Positions 10,321 through 20,704 of a stretch of 64,000 bases of DNA are shown here, piece by piece. Source of the DNA: Hamiltosporidium tvaerminnensis (lineage: Eukaryota > Microsporidia > Dubosqiidae); the NCBI GenBank assembly GCA_022605425.2, contig CM061246.1, positions 1,547,501 to 1,611,500 on the forward strand. The letters run 5' to 3'. Positions within the stretch are counted from its first letter, which is position 1. The number at the start of each line of letters is the position of its first letter. A program made the position numbers and the translations under genes. The notes below the pieces were generated by a model, which saw only the letters and a program-made list of their open reading frames with translations, ran no database searches and was not told where the DNA came from.

Positions 10321-12030
10321 CACATATCAACATTAAAAATGCCTTTTTTCAGTACCAAATAGATTGATTATTTATTTATATCTTTGGGTTCTAACTTTCT
10401 GTTAAATTTCTTTGCTTTTTCTCGAAAAAATAAGCGACCAAAGGGTTTTGTTCACACCGCGACTTAACATTATATTAACTTATTTTGTGTTCGTTCTGGA
10501 TAGATAAAAATTCCTTTTGGATTCTGGTCAAGGATGCACAGATTTCTTCATTTACCCCGCAAGCACCTAATCTGTAGCTGGCATCAATAGACTAGTCAAG
10601 ATATAACCCTTTATAATTTATTAAAATATTGTTTGCTCATCAATCTTACAAAAGAAATTATCCAATCTAATTATGCTTAAGAATGTTTTCGAACTTATTG
10701 CAAGTGATTTTTTCTTCTCTTTTTTAAATTAAGCATGTGATTGTTATTTTCGGCTTTATTTTATCATTCTTAAACACTTTTAAGCACGAATATTTCTAAA
10801 TGAGTACCAGTATGTTCGTTATAAGTATCTCTGCTGGCAGGTCTCTCTTTGATTCCTTTTAAGCCTATTTTGATAAAGATTATTCGTTTTAAGGCCACCT
10901 AAGTTACTTAATCTATCGTTACAACAAATCTTTAGACAATCGATGAAAAATAAAGGATTTTTAGTATAAAAATCTGTTTATCTATGTATTGCAACTTTTT
11001 GATTTTTCCTAACGAACTTGCGATTCGATTTATCTTTATGCACAATACAAAAAAAGAGATAAAAAATGTTCTCTTTGTAGAATTTATCTCTCTGTATTTT
11101 ATGACTCCTAATGTTGTTTTGATATAAAAATTTTATTATTTTAATGTTGATATTTTTAAAAATATTTTGAATTTAATTAAGATATTTCGAATAAAGATGT
11201 ATTTTATTTAATATCCATGATATTTCAAACAATAGAATTTTGTCGAGTTTGAATCTTATATTTGATACTCTTTGTATTAGAGAAAATTTATGTGTGATCG
11301 TTTTTTTAGCCAATTAATTACTGCCTCTAAATAAGATCCTCACACACCCAACATTACCCCTGTTATGCTCATTAAGCTCGGTTAATTTCTCATATATTTT
11401 TACATCCCTGTTTATTCATGATATTTTACATATTCCCCTTTGTTTTGAATAATTCCATAGGACCCTTACTATCATAATAATTCAAGTAATCACCGGTTAT
11501 CCTTAATTTATTCCATCTAAGGCACACAAAAATTTAAAAAAGTAATATTTTTTTCATAATTTAATATGGGGTCAGATAAAAAAACTTTTATACTTAGAAA
11601 ATTCAAATTCTTCTAAAACAATCTTTTAAAATTTTTGGAGAACAAAATGTAAATATATTGTATGTGAAAATTTATAATCTAAAAAGATGCAATATTATAG
11701 CTGCAAACAAACAAATTTGGAGTTAAATATGTTTTATAAGATATTTAAAAGTATTCATGTATCGCCTTTACAGTTTTTTACATCAAACATGTTGTTCCTC
11801 AAAATAGCTGAAAACGCTAAAAACCGAATTTCGTAACCCCTGTCAAGCCATCCAGATAAAAGGTACTGTTGATAGAGACTTGCTCTATGATTTAAATAAA
11901 AGAACATAAAACCCCGTGCAACTAAAGACTATTTATTGAAGTATATTTGTTATTATTCTGCCTTCAAGTTCTATATTCCTTTTCTTCCAAATTGGGCTTG
12001 AATAAAATACTTTTTATATTTTATAAGCAA
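10321..12030. other. Gene-free spacer
   Basis: No intact gene. A slightly GC-richer part at 10.4-10.9 kb gives gene-like snippets on the minus strand and may be the upstream part of the old retrotransposon copy next to it. The remainder is AT-rich with nothing I recognise. Confidence 0.4.
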
Positions 12031-12742
12031 GGAGAGGGAGGATAACCAATAAAAATGATATGCTTGGCAATAAGTATGTGAAATTGGTGCGAAGATAATT
12101 GTTTGGATTTTTAGTAGAAATTAAACCACATTACATTTTCGATAGTTCCATGGTAATTGTTATGAGGAGAAGAAGAAGGTCTACGAAGAGGCGAAACATT
12201 CTTCTAAAAATTTATTTCGTGTTTTTTATGCAACTATATCGAAGACCGCAGGTGAAATTGTAGGTAATTGCCATGTAAAAGCATGGAAACCTAACCCTTC
12301 TCACACAGGTTAGAAGACACAGGACCGGTTTATATATAAAATTACCTCCTTGAAAAGACAATTAATACTAAGTAGCAGGTTATACCTGTTGGTATGACAT
12401 TGCACTGTCTAGGTAGACCCATGTAATTCTTTGAAATATATATTGGCTAGAAGTTCATTGCGTTCAGAAAGTGTAGAGTAAGTGGGAATGCTGCATAGTT
12501 TTTGGGGAGTCCAGGATAAGCTTTTGCCTTCGATCACACACCATGCAACTGATATTAACGAACTTCAAGCAACTTCCTCGCCTATTACTTGGGTCTACAC
12601 TCATTTTAGATTAAAGTCTTTGGGATGTAAGTATCGTAGGCGATACCAATGGAGTGTTGGGGCAGCAGTTATTTATGTCAAACCTAGAAAATTCTAATGT
12701 CATGAAAACAAATATAACACTTGCCACTGTTATAAAAAGATG
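12031..12742 (+). repeat. Repeat family B, copy 2
   Basis: Full-length copy running from GGAGAGGGAGGATAACC to CACTTGCCACTG plus a short A-rich tail. It keeps the conserved centre (GTAGCAGGTTATACCTGTTG, then the block beginning GTGTAGAGTAAGTGG). Indels against the 29.8-kb copy destroy any common ORF, so the short ORF over 12482-12697 is not treated as a gene. Confidence 0.85.
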
Positions 12743-14385
12743 AAGTATTTTCATGTAAACAAATATTTTATAAGAACACGTAATAATCATCATTATATAC
12801 TAGAAAACTGCCCCAAATTATTGTAAAAAGGGTAATGAGTCACGATTTTGGTTTTTTTGTCTATTTCATAGCTTTTTACAGAAAAGTTTATTTTAAAGGA
12901 ACACACCTTTCGACATGCGGCTTGATTTTTTGCTGTCTGTACACATTCTTCTATAATCCTGGAACTCGTTGGTCAACTGTAAATTTCCTCACAAATTTCT
13001 TTATATTATCAGTTATTATGTTGGTTCTCAGGATTACATGTTCAATTGCATTTTCAAGTATATTAGATACAATCACTTATCTCACTGTGTATTTACACTC
13101 TTATTTTCTTTTGTAAAATGCACGGAGTCTATTCGATAAAAGGCAACACTAATCTACTTTTTTTCAGTTATTGAGTTTCTAGAAGGGGAATTATTAAATC
13201 ATTGTTGCGCAAGGAAAAGCATAAATAAAGCCTTATTGATTAATGTAGGTATTATACGTTACATATGCAAAAAAACGTCCAAAAGATGCGTGATCTACCA
13301 TTTTATGATGACAAATAAAATTTTTTTAATGCATATTTTGTATCTAACCTAAAGTTTAAACTGATCTTGCGCTTTTATATTTCGTTATCTTAAATGCATA
13401 ACTTGATACTTAGATCAATTAAAAACGGTTCAAAAGTACATTCTTAAACAACATATCCATATAGAATAACATTTCTACGAAAAACATAAGTTTCTAAACA
13501 CAATCCTAGTGAATTTTTCACTGAATGTATTGTCTATTTGTTATCTAAAAGCTCGAAATATTTTGTATATGTGTAAATCACCTTCTGATTTTAGCAAAAT
13601 TTATAATTTTGATCTGTTTATCTCTTGAGATCAACATAATTCTATATTATATCCAATTTCTAAATATTTTATTAGAACTTCTACTTTTTTCTGTTTTTAT
13701 AACTTACCTTTTTTAGAATTTTGTTACTATATATCTATTTATATTTGAAACTCATAATGCAGAAGAAGAGGAAATGGTTGGTTTAAAAATTTTGAATAAA
13801 TCTATATACCGTGTTATATGTTATTTGCCTGTATCTAGTAGTTCATAATATCTTTTCATTTCACAAATACCAACAAACGCAGAAAACTTTTAAAGAAAGA
13901 AATGAAAAGGGTAAAATAAATTTCGTCTGATTTGTATTCATATTTAGCACATCTTAACTTTTTTTAAAAAAGCAAATTCAAAAGAAAGAGATATGAAATA
14001 ACGAAAATGAATGTAGAATCGAAAGATTAAGGAAATATGTGAAATAAATGAAAGACTGGATATCGAAATAATAGAATAATATAAAAAATAAAGATTGATA
14101 AAAATATAAAAAGTATTAGTAAATATCAATGGTTCTGTTGGACATGGGAAATTTACTGGGCCATGATATTAAATACCCATTATTTGCCCATATTAGCTTT
14201 TTTAAAGGAAACCATTTTCTCTTACGCCACAAGAAAATGGCACTTTTTAAGAACTTAATCTTCAATCATTGCATAAAAGCAAAAATTTATAGAAAAAAGA
14301 TTAGGAAAAAATACATGGTTTTTGAAAAAAAATTGTTATAAAATGAAGAATATTTAACTAACTTTAAGACCTATTTATTAATAAA
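12743..14385. other. Gene-free spacer with one possible decayed coding stretch
   Basis: At about 12.85-13.33 kb base composition is less AT-rich. On the minus strand one frame reads as protein-like sequence (for example ILRTNIITDNIKKFVRKF) between stops. I cannot name it; a decayed transposase is possible but weakly supported. The rest of the interval is AT-rich with no feature I can support. Confidence 0.3.
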
Positions 14386-15294
14386 CTAATTAGTAGGATT
14401 AAAAAAACTATTAAAATAAACAGAGTTTTTCTTATTAATACCATTGTCTTTAAAATTAATATTTTTATTTTCTCTATCAGAATTCTCTTCCGAATTGACA
14501 AGACTTCTAATTTTAATACAAATAGCTCTGAGTCTTACAAAAGAGGCTTCGCTTCCCACGATACTTTGCATTTCTTGTAAAAGACACTTTTGTTCATCAA
14601 AAAGATCCTGAAGAATTTCTTCCTTGCCTTTTCTGACAAATTTATTGTAAAATTTTTTAATATTTTCTCGCCCGAATGTTTTTTCGGTTGAAGAAATAAA
14701 TTTATAAGCACTGGATGGATCAAAAAACTTTATTAAATATTTTCCTGGTTTCAACATCCTGACTTCTGATACGCTTCCAAATTCTTTACAGTAATCTGAT
14801 ATAATAACATCATCCCATAAATCTTCAGGAAGATTATTTAAAATTACTTCTTTATTTGAAAATTTTGTGTCATTTTTAATTCTTTTATTTGGTTCTGTTT
14901 CAAATTCTCTTTTTCTAATATTATTGTTGTTATTAAATACTTCTCTTCTTGCTTCAATATTTTTATAATCCGCACCTTCTGCTTCATTTTCATGTAAGAA
15001 AATACAATTATCCCCTCTTTTACACCTCTCGCCATCTCTACAAATTCTTTTTTTAAACATAAATAATTTTCCAACAAAATTTCTTGTTTTATCTTTCAAA
15101 TACGGTTCAATTTTCTCCAATAAAGCAGCATAACAATCATTTTCGTCATTCTCCGCAACCGTTTCTTCAATAACACAGCATATTCTTTTATATTCATCGG
15201 AATCGTTCATTTCTCTTTTTACCATATTTCTAAGTGCATCTGGTAGAGGAATAGTGATTCTATTTGTGTTTCTTTTGATTTCTTCGTTCATCAT
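14386..15294 (-). CDS. RBM26/27-like RNA-binding protein (CCCH + RRM)
   Basis: A 302-residue protein. The N-terminal ~80 residues form a helical, PWI-like region. It is followed by one CCCH zinc finger (C85, C91, C97, H101; C-x5-C-x5-C-x3-H) and an RRM at about 147-217 (KEVILNNLPEDLW, then FGSVSEVRMLKPGKYLIKF). The order PWI-like, CCCH, RRM and the RRM phrase FISSTEKTF (human RBM26/27 has AISSTE) point to the RBM26/27 family (fission yeast Rmn1). Those proteins link the nuclear exosome to polyadenylated RNA in PAXT/MTREC-type complexes. The C-terminal ~80 residues are polar and Asn/Lys-rich. The start is supported by CCC 9 nt upstream. It is transcribed divergently from the arginyl-tRNA synthetase gene with ~590 bp between them. 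Function in this organism is inferred from family. Confidence 0.8.
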   Translation of the reverse strand: MMNEEIKRNTNRITIPLPDALRNMVKREMNDSDEYKRICCVIEETVAENDENDCYAALLEKIEPYLKDKTRNFVGKLFMFKKRICRDGERCKRGDNCIFLHENEAEGADYKNIEARREVFNNNNNIRKREFETEPNKRIKNDTKFSNKEVILNNLPEDLWDDVIISDYCKEFGSVSEVRMLKPGKYLIKFFDPSSAYKFISSTEKTFGRENIKKFYNKFVRKGKEEILQDLFDEQKCLLQEMQSIVGSEASFVRLRAICIKIRSLVNSEENSDRENKNINFKDNGINKKNSVYFNSFFNPTN

Positions 15295-15303
15295 AAAAAT
15301 GAA

Positions 15304-15306
15304 GGG
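15304..15306 (-). promoter_or_regulatory. CCC motif of RBM26/27-like gene
   Basis: CCC on the minus strand 9 nt before the ATG at 15294; the second codon is also ATG, so translation could start at either. Confidence 0.6.
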
Positions 15307-15877
15307 ATGTTTGGTTTATGCCAAAAATAATTTTAAATAAAAATTTTACGCTTCTAAATTAAGAAATATTAACACAAAACAAGCAGTAAATAATTTTTAA
15401 ACCAAAAGTAAAAAAAAAATTCAATCAAATGATTTCCAAGTAAATTTTAAATTAAATTTAAAATGTTTTTTTTTAATTTGAAAGTCTATGGACAGATAAT
15501 TTTAAACTTAAAATCTTGAATTTTTTATTTTCTACTTCGCACTATAAAATTGGGGTTCAAATAATTTTTTGATTTCAAACCCTACTCTTTTTTCATTATC
15601 AATCAATAAGTTATATCGTTTCTTAAATTAGAATACGAATTCCTAAAAATTGGTTCTTAAAATTAAGAATTATAAATATGTAAATTTATTTTTACTGTTC
15701 TATTGATATAGAATTATTAGTGTTTATTGTCTTTTTTTCAACTACGGATCAGATATTGGTTTATAAATTAAATAAAAAAATGAAATATTCAGAATATTTA
15801 TTTTTTTGTAGAAATATAATTTTTCTTACCATTTTTGATTTCTTGAATCTAAAAAATATTTTTTTTTTGATGAGAGA
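15307..15877. other. Shared intergenic region of divergent gene pair
   Basis: About 570 bp, strongly AT-rich with long A and T runs. It serves as upstream region for both the RBM26/27-like gene (-) and the tRNA synthetase gene (+). No further element is recognised. Confidence 0.5.
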
Positions 15878-15882
15878 CCCCC
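15878..15882 (+). promoter_or_regulatory. CCCCC motif of arginyl-tRNA synthetase gene
   Basis: Five C residues in an otherwise A/T-rich context, 4 nt before the ATG at 15887. Confidence 0.75.
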
Positions 15883-15886
15883 TTTA

Positions 15887-17575
15887 ATGGATATTGATGA
15901 AATACGAGAAAAAATAGTAGAAAAATTTACTTCTTCCTCCCTTTACACGGCAGAAGAGATATCAAATTGTTTGGAAATAAATAGAGGACCTAAAGGTGGT
16001 GATTTCTATCTTCAATTAGCCAGGATATCAAAAAATGTGTCACGGGATTATCAAGAGCTTATAAATTTTATTATTAAAAATCCATCGCCTTTGATTTTAT
16101 CGGTGAGTGTTTTAAATAATGCATTGGCTATAAAAATAAATAAATTTTCTGTTTTAAAACAGCTTTGTAAAAATATTTTTGAAAAAAATGATTCATTTGG
16201 AAAACAAGATTTAGGCAAAAACAAAAAAATTATTGTGGAGTACAGCAGTCCAAATATTGCAAAAATATTCCATGCTGGTCATCTACGAAGTACAATTTTA
16301 GGAAATTTTATTAAAAATATTTTTAAAATGTTTAATTATCAAGTAATTAGTATTAATTATTTGGGAGATTGGGGCAAACAGTTTGGATTAATAGGTGTAG
16401 CCTTAGATAAATATAAGAACGAAGAGGATTTAAAGAAGAATCCAGTGCGGTATCTCTACGATCTTTATGTAAGAATAAACAAGGAAGCTGAAGATGAACC
16501 AGAAATCCATGAAAAAGCCAAACAGTATTTTTTAGAACTTGAAAACGGAAACGAAGAAAAAATAAAAACATGGAAAGAATTAAGAGAGCTTAGTATTGAG
16601 AAATATAAAGAATTATACAAAATTTTAAACATTCATTTTGATGTTTTTGAAGGAGAAAGTATGTTTGGAGAAATTGGGAAAGAAATTATTGAAAAAACGG
16701 ACAAACTCGTTTGTGATGTTGATGGTTCAAAATATTTTGATTTGGGTGTTTTGGGAAAGTATATTGTCATTAAAAAAGATGGAAGTACTCTCTATTCTAG
16801 CAGAGATATCGGTGCAGCCACTAGTCGATTAAAAAAATACGATGCAGAAAAAATTATTTATGTGGTTGCCTCGCAACAAGATATGCATTTCAAACAACTT
16901 TTTAAAACCATGGAATGTTTGGGATATTCCACTGACAATTTTTTACATATAAATTATGGCTTAGTTGAAGGTATGTCAACAAGAAAAGGAACTGTCGTTT
17001 TTCTTGAAGACATTATAGACGAAGCAAAAGCTGCCATGTATGAGGCAATGCAAAGAAATCAAGAAAAATTTCTAAAAATTGAAAATCCAGAATTTACAAC
17101 AAACACATTGGCCGTATCTGCCATTATAATACAAGATTTCAGTGCAAAAAGAGTAAAAAATTACAAATTCGATATGACACGTAATACTACTACAGAAGGA
17201 GAAACCGGACCTTACCTTCAATACACTCATTGTCGTTTAGTAAGTATCGAGAATAAAAATAAAAATTTAAATTTTAAAGATTTGACTGAAATCAATTTTG
17301 ATTTAATAAAAGAAGAATCTGTCGCCGAATTGGTATACAATCTTTCAACTTATCCATATGTTTTAAGAGAAAGTCTTGAACATTTTGAGCCGTGTAAAAT
17401 TGTTACGTATTTGATGAAAATATCAAAGATGATTAACACACTTTTTATGACATTAAAAGTGTATGGCCAGCCTGAAAATATAGCAAAAGCTCGCTTGTCG
17501 GTTTTTCTTATTTCTAGGATTGTTTTAAACAGTGGTATGAAAGTTTTGGGGCTCATACCTCTAAGTAGGATGTGA
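15887..17575 (+). CDS. RARS: Cytoplasmic arginyl-tRNA synthetase
   Basis: A 562-residue class I synthetase that charges tRNA-Arg with arginine. The HIGH motif is HAGH (129-132), within SPNIAKIFHAGHLRSTILGN. The Rossmann region continues with NYLGDWGKQFGLI, and the KMSKS loop is MSTRKG (363-368), preceded by HINYGLVEG. The C-terminal helical anticodon-binding domain ends with a typical ArgRS tail (RIVLNSGMKVLGLIPLSRM). The protein is close to the minimal ArgRS length: the N-terminal Add-1-like domain is short and there is no appended vertebrate-type extension. It starts at the ATG that follows CCCCC. It forms a divergent pair with the RBM26/27-like gene. The reading frame is intact. Confidence 0.96.
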   Translation: MDIDEIREKIVEKFTSSSLYTAEEISNCLEINRGPKGGDFYLQLARISKNVSRDYQELINFIIKNPSPLILSVSVLNNALAIKINKFSVLKQLCKNIFEKNDSFGKQDLGKNKKIIVEYSSPNIAKIFHAGHLRSTILGNFIKNIFKMFNYQVISINYLGDWGKQFGLIGVALDKYKNEEDLKKNPVRYLYDLYVRINKEAEDEPEIHEKAKQYFLELENGNEEKIKTWKELRELSIEKYKELYKILNIHFDVFEGESMFGEIGKEIIEKTDKLVCDVDGSKYFDLGVLGKYIVIKKDGSTLYSSRDIGAATSRLKKYDAEKIIYVVASQQDMHFKQLFKTMECLGYSTDNFLHINYGLVEGMSTRKGTVVFLEDIIDEAKAAMYEAMQRNQEKFLKIENPEFTTNTLAVSAIIIQDFSAKRVKNYKFDMTRNTTTEGETGPYLQYTHCRLVSIENKNKNLNFKDLTEINFDLIKEESVAELVYNLSTYPYVLRESLEHFEPCKIVTYLMKISKMINTLFMTLKVYGQPENIAKARLSVFLISRIVLNSGMKVLGLIPLSRM

Positions 17576-18381
17576 TATCATAATTTTACTAATAAAATTT
17601 TAATTTTAATTTGATCTTAATTTTAATTCTATTTAAGCTGATTCAGTCAAGAAATTTGCTTTCTTTTAAACATTGTAGCATCTATTTAATAAACGATAAA
17701 TTCACCTCTTAAATTTATAAATAATCAGAATCGGAATAATAAACCTGATATATTTATTTTAGATTAAAAATGAAGCCAAATGACACATCCATGACCCAAA
17801 ATTATGTTTTTGTAAGCCGATTTGGTTTTGATTATTAAATCAAAAAACCATAAAAGTCTGGGCTTCTTGACTCATGAGTTCAATCATGTGCAATTGTGTT
17901 GAAATAATTCTTTATGTAATATCTTGGGATGGTATTTCTACTAAATATTACAAAATGCTTTTTATTATGAAGTAATACATGTCAGGATCGAGACATATAT
18001 TCAATATATAGCACACAAAAAGACAGTCAAACCAATATATTTTGTTCGAAATGAGATTTAAAGTCGGGACAAAATTCGGGGTAGGAATGAGAAAGAGGTA
18101 TTCAGATATCTCAAAAGATTAAAAATATATTTATTTATATCACTATTTAATCTTATTTGAAAAGTATATTGTATTTAATTTATAATTAGGAGAAAGATTC
18201 TATAAATATAGACAAGAAAAATATGATCATAAATACATTTAACCTTACTTCGTGTTAATGAAAACCGGATTTTGAATCACATATTCACCTTTTAAATTCT
18301 GGATTTAAATAAATTTCATTTCATCGCAAAGCTTGAATTCCAAGTAAAATATGATTTTTAAGTATTTTTAATTTTATATAG
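17576..18381. other. AT-rich spacer
   Basis: No gene recognised. There is one short inverted repeat near 17820-17850 (TGGTTTTGAT against ATCAAAAAACCA), which could form a hairpin after the synthetase gene, but there is no other support for function. Confidence 0.45.
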
Positions 18382-18614
18382 CTTAAATACTTACTTACTT
18401 ATTCCTGTCTTCTTTTAGACTTCGGTTTCGAGTATGTAACAAATGAAAATTTTCCGTTTGTTCTTTTTAATCGGTATAACTGGGGATTATAGGGGATTGA
18501 CCTATAAATCCAGCTTGGTTTATATTTCACAAAAATCTCAACAATCATTTTCAAAAAATGATTGACACTCATCGCCACGCAGATAGTTTTTAATTCTGCT
18601 GTCCTCTCTCCATC
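18382..18614 (-). repeat. Repeat family C, copy 2
   Basis: About 230 bp matching 8711-8934 from GCTTAAATACTTACTTACTT to CAGATAGTTTTTAAT plus the CTGTCCTCTCTCC terminus. No ORF. Confidence 0.75.
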
Positions 18615-19169
18615 GGCATATCTGAAATATAAAATTAAAAATACTTTTCATTTTCGTATAAATATTTTATTCCAATCCAAATTTTTTAAACAATTTCTTA
18701 TCGTTTTTTAAATCCAAATATTTATCTGTAATCTCTTATCTTTTATAATTTAACTTTAATATATTTATTACTTAATTTTTTGTTAGGAATATTTAAATGT
18801 ATTTTAATCATTTTAAACTTATAATTAGTTCTGATTGCAAAAAATATTTAATCTTAAATTTTATTTTAGCGTTTTACTTTTCATTTTTAGGTTTTTTATA
18901 TCAAATTATCTTTCCAAATTTGCTTAAAGTTTTATCGTTTCGTTTTCAATTTATTTCTCTCTCGAGTATTTAATCTAAAAGTTTAATTAGAAATCACTTG
19001 TCCTTCATTTAAAATCACTGTCATTTTCTTGGCGTTTCTTTATATTTTAGAGTATTCTTGGGAAATGTAGTATATTGGTCTTTCCAAATAAAATACATCA
19101 TTATTTACTTGTTTTCTTATAATTTTCATTTTAAAAAAGGAGTTATCCAATAACCTGTAAAAATATTTA
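18615..19169. other. AT-rich spacer upstream of MARCH5-like gene
   Basis: Long A/T-rich upstream region with no recognised feature before the CCCCC motif. Confidence 0.5.
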
Positions 19170-19174
19170 CCCCC
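19170..19174 (+). promoter_or_regulatory. CCCCC motif of MARCH5-like gene
   Basis: Five C residues 11 nt before the ATG at 19186. Confidence 0.7.
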
Positions 19175-19185
19175 TTTATCGAATT

Positions 19186-20199
19186 ATGAAGAGTCGCCAG
19201 TGTTGGATATGTTTAATGAACGAAGAAGAAACATTGCAAGATACTGAATTTATGAAATATGTTGATAAAAAAGAAATATGGGTTCGTCCATGTAAATGTA
19301 CAGGTGCCACTCAATGGATACATAAATACTGTTTTATGAGGTATATAGAAAATAGATGGCCAACGAATAACCGATGTTCATTTTGTAAAGTGGAATATGT
19401 AATAATAAGCAGAAATTATTTGTACATTTTTTTCTATGAAAAAATATCAGAATTTATTGCAAAGATTCTTACGATTACTTCATTGGTTTTTATGGTCATG
19501 GCAACATATATTTGTCTTTTTTCGTATGGTTTCAGTGTATTTATAATATTTATGGGATTTAAAGAAAGTATTGATCTGTTGTTTTACGAAGAAGATGGAA
19601 GTTTCTTTCCGTATACTGGAAACTTGTTAAGAGTTTTTATGGGTGCACCGTTGATTCCAATCACAATGATATATACTTCATATGTCAAATTTTCTTTTAC
19701 TTTTCATATTTTACCTTCTTTGATAATTCTTAATTATTCTAAAATGAATTTTTCCAATGCTGCTACGTCTTTATTGCCGTTAACGTTTTTTATTTATAAA
19801 AAAATAATTAATAATTTGAAAAATAAATTGAAATCAATTTATCGAACAGGAACTGGAAATACGTATCAAAGTGAAATCGTTTTTAATAATCAAGTTATAC
19901 CTCTTAAAGCTGTTATGTCTTGTTTGATTTCGCCATATATGGCGAGTTTTTTAGGTTATTTATTTTTTAATCAAAAATTTATTGGAATAGAACAATCATT
20001 GATGGGCGGAGTATTATATGTTGGTATTAAAGATTTATTGAGTATTACTTACTTAATTTTTTTAAAAAGAAGAAGTAAAAATATAAAAATTATTGATCAA
20101 GGTGGAGATGAGATTAAAGAAAACACAGGAGATGGTTTTGAAGATAATAATAATGATTCTTTCAATGGAGAAATACTTATTGAAGGTATTATTGAATAG
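19186..20199 (+). CDS. MARCH5-like membrane RING-CH E3 ubiquitin ligase
   Basis: A 337-residue protein with an N-terminal RING-CH (C4HC3) domain: C6, C9, C36, C38, H46, C49, C64, C67, including the tryptophan (TQWIHKYC) usual in RING-CH. It recruits an E2 and transfers ubiquitin to membrane or membrane-near substrates. About four hydrophobic segments follow (roughly 95-125, 148-184, 240-262, 268-293). Beyond the RING, the order of short blocks (YGFSVFIIFMGFKESIDLL; GAPLIPITMI; LISPYMASFLGYLFF; SLMGGVLYVGIKDLLSITYL) resembles human MARCH5/MITOL, a four-pass outer mitochondrial membrane ligase, more than the multi-pass Doa10/MARCH6 type. The C-terminus is acidic and faces the cytosol in the MARCH5 model. 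A mitosome location is an inference; ER is the alternative. The start is supported by CCCCC upstream. Confidence 0.8.
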   Translation: MKSRQCWICLMNEEETLQDTEFMKYVDKKEIWVRPCKCTGATQWIHKYCFMRYIENRWPTNNRCSFCKVEYVIISRNYLYIFFYEKISEFIAKILTITSLVFMVMATYICLFSYGFSVFIIFMGFKESIDLLFYEEDGSFFPYTGNLLRVFMGAPLIPITMIYTSYVKFSFTFHILPSLIILNYSKMNFSNAATSLLPLTFFIYKKIINNLKNKLKSIYRTGTGNTYQSEIVFNNQVIPLKAVMSCLISPYMASFLGYLFFNQKFIGIEQSLMGGVLYVGIKDLLSITYLIFLKRRSKNIKIIDQGGDEIKENTGDGFEDNNNDSFNGEILIEGIIE

Positions 20200-20704
20200 T
20201 TTGATATTCCTACATGATTTATATTTAAATAAATTTAAATTCTAGATATTTGCTGTTTTTTAGGTTTTTGGGGTGTTTTATTGGCTACAATTGTTCGTCT
20301 TCGAAATATTATTTTTTTATTTTTATTTAATTTATAGTTTTTAAAATATTCCGCTTATGAATTAGATTAATTTAGTTTTAAATGTAAAATATTACATAAA
20401 TACTTCTTTTTGTTTCATTTTATTTCTTTTAGATTTCTATTTGTTAATACTATAAATTTTAGTCGGGAAATTAATAAAAGTGATTTTATTCTTAGATATA
20501 AATTATTTTTTTGTTTTTCTTATCATTTTATTAGCCAAAAGATGAAATTAAAAAATTATTGTTCGTTAATTGATACTCCTATTGCTATAAAAGTTCAAAT
20601 TTACTAAAAAAAAGGGGGAAAGAATTGTTCGGATAATAAACAATAAAATAGGAAATTAATTAAACAAAAAATTTTTGTTAAAAATTATAACCGCATTTCA
20701 CTCA
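20200..20704. other. AT-rich 3' flank
   Basis: A 65-codon open frame at 20410-20607 has AT-driven composition, no CCC before its start and no recognisable similarity, so I do not call it a gene. Confidence 0.45.

Noticed and set aside
20410-20607. 65-codon ORF after the MARCH5-like gene
   Set aside because: No CCC and AT-biased composition; likely random open frame in the 3' flank.
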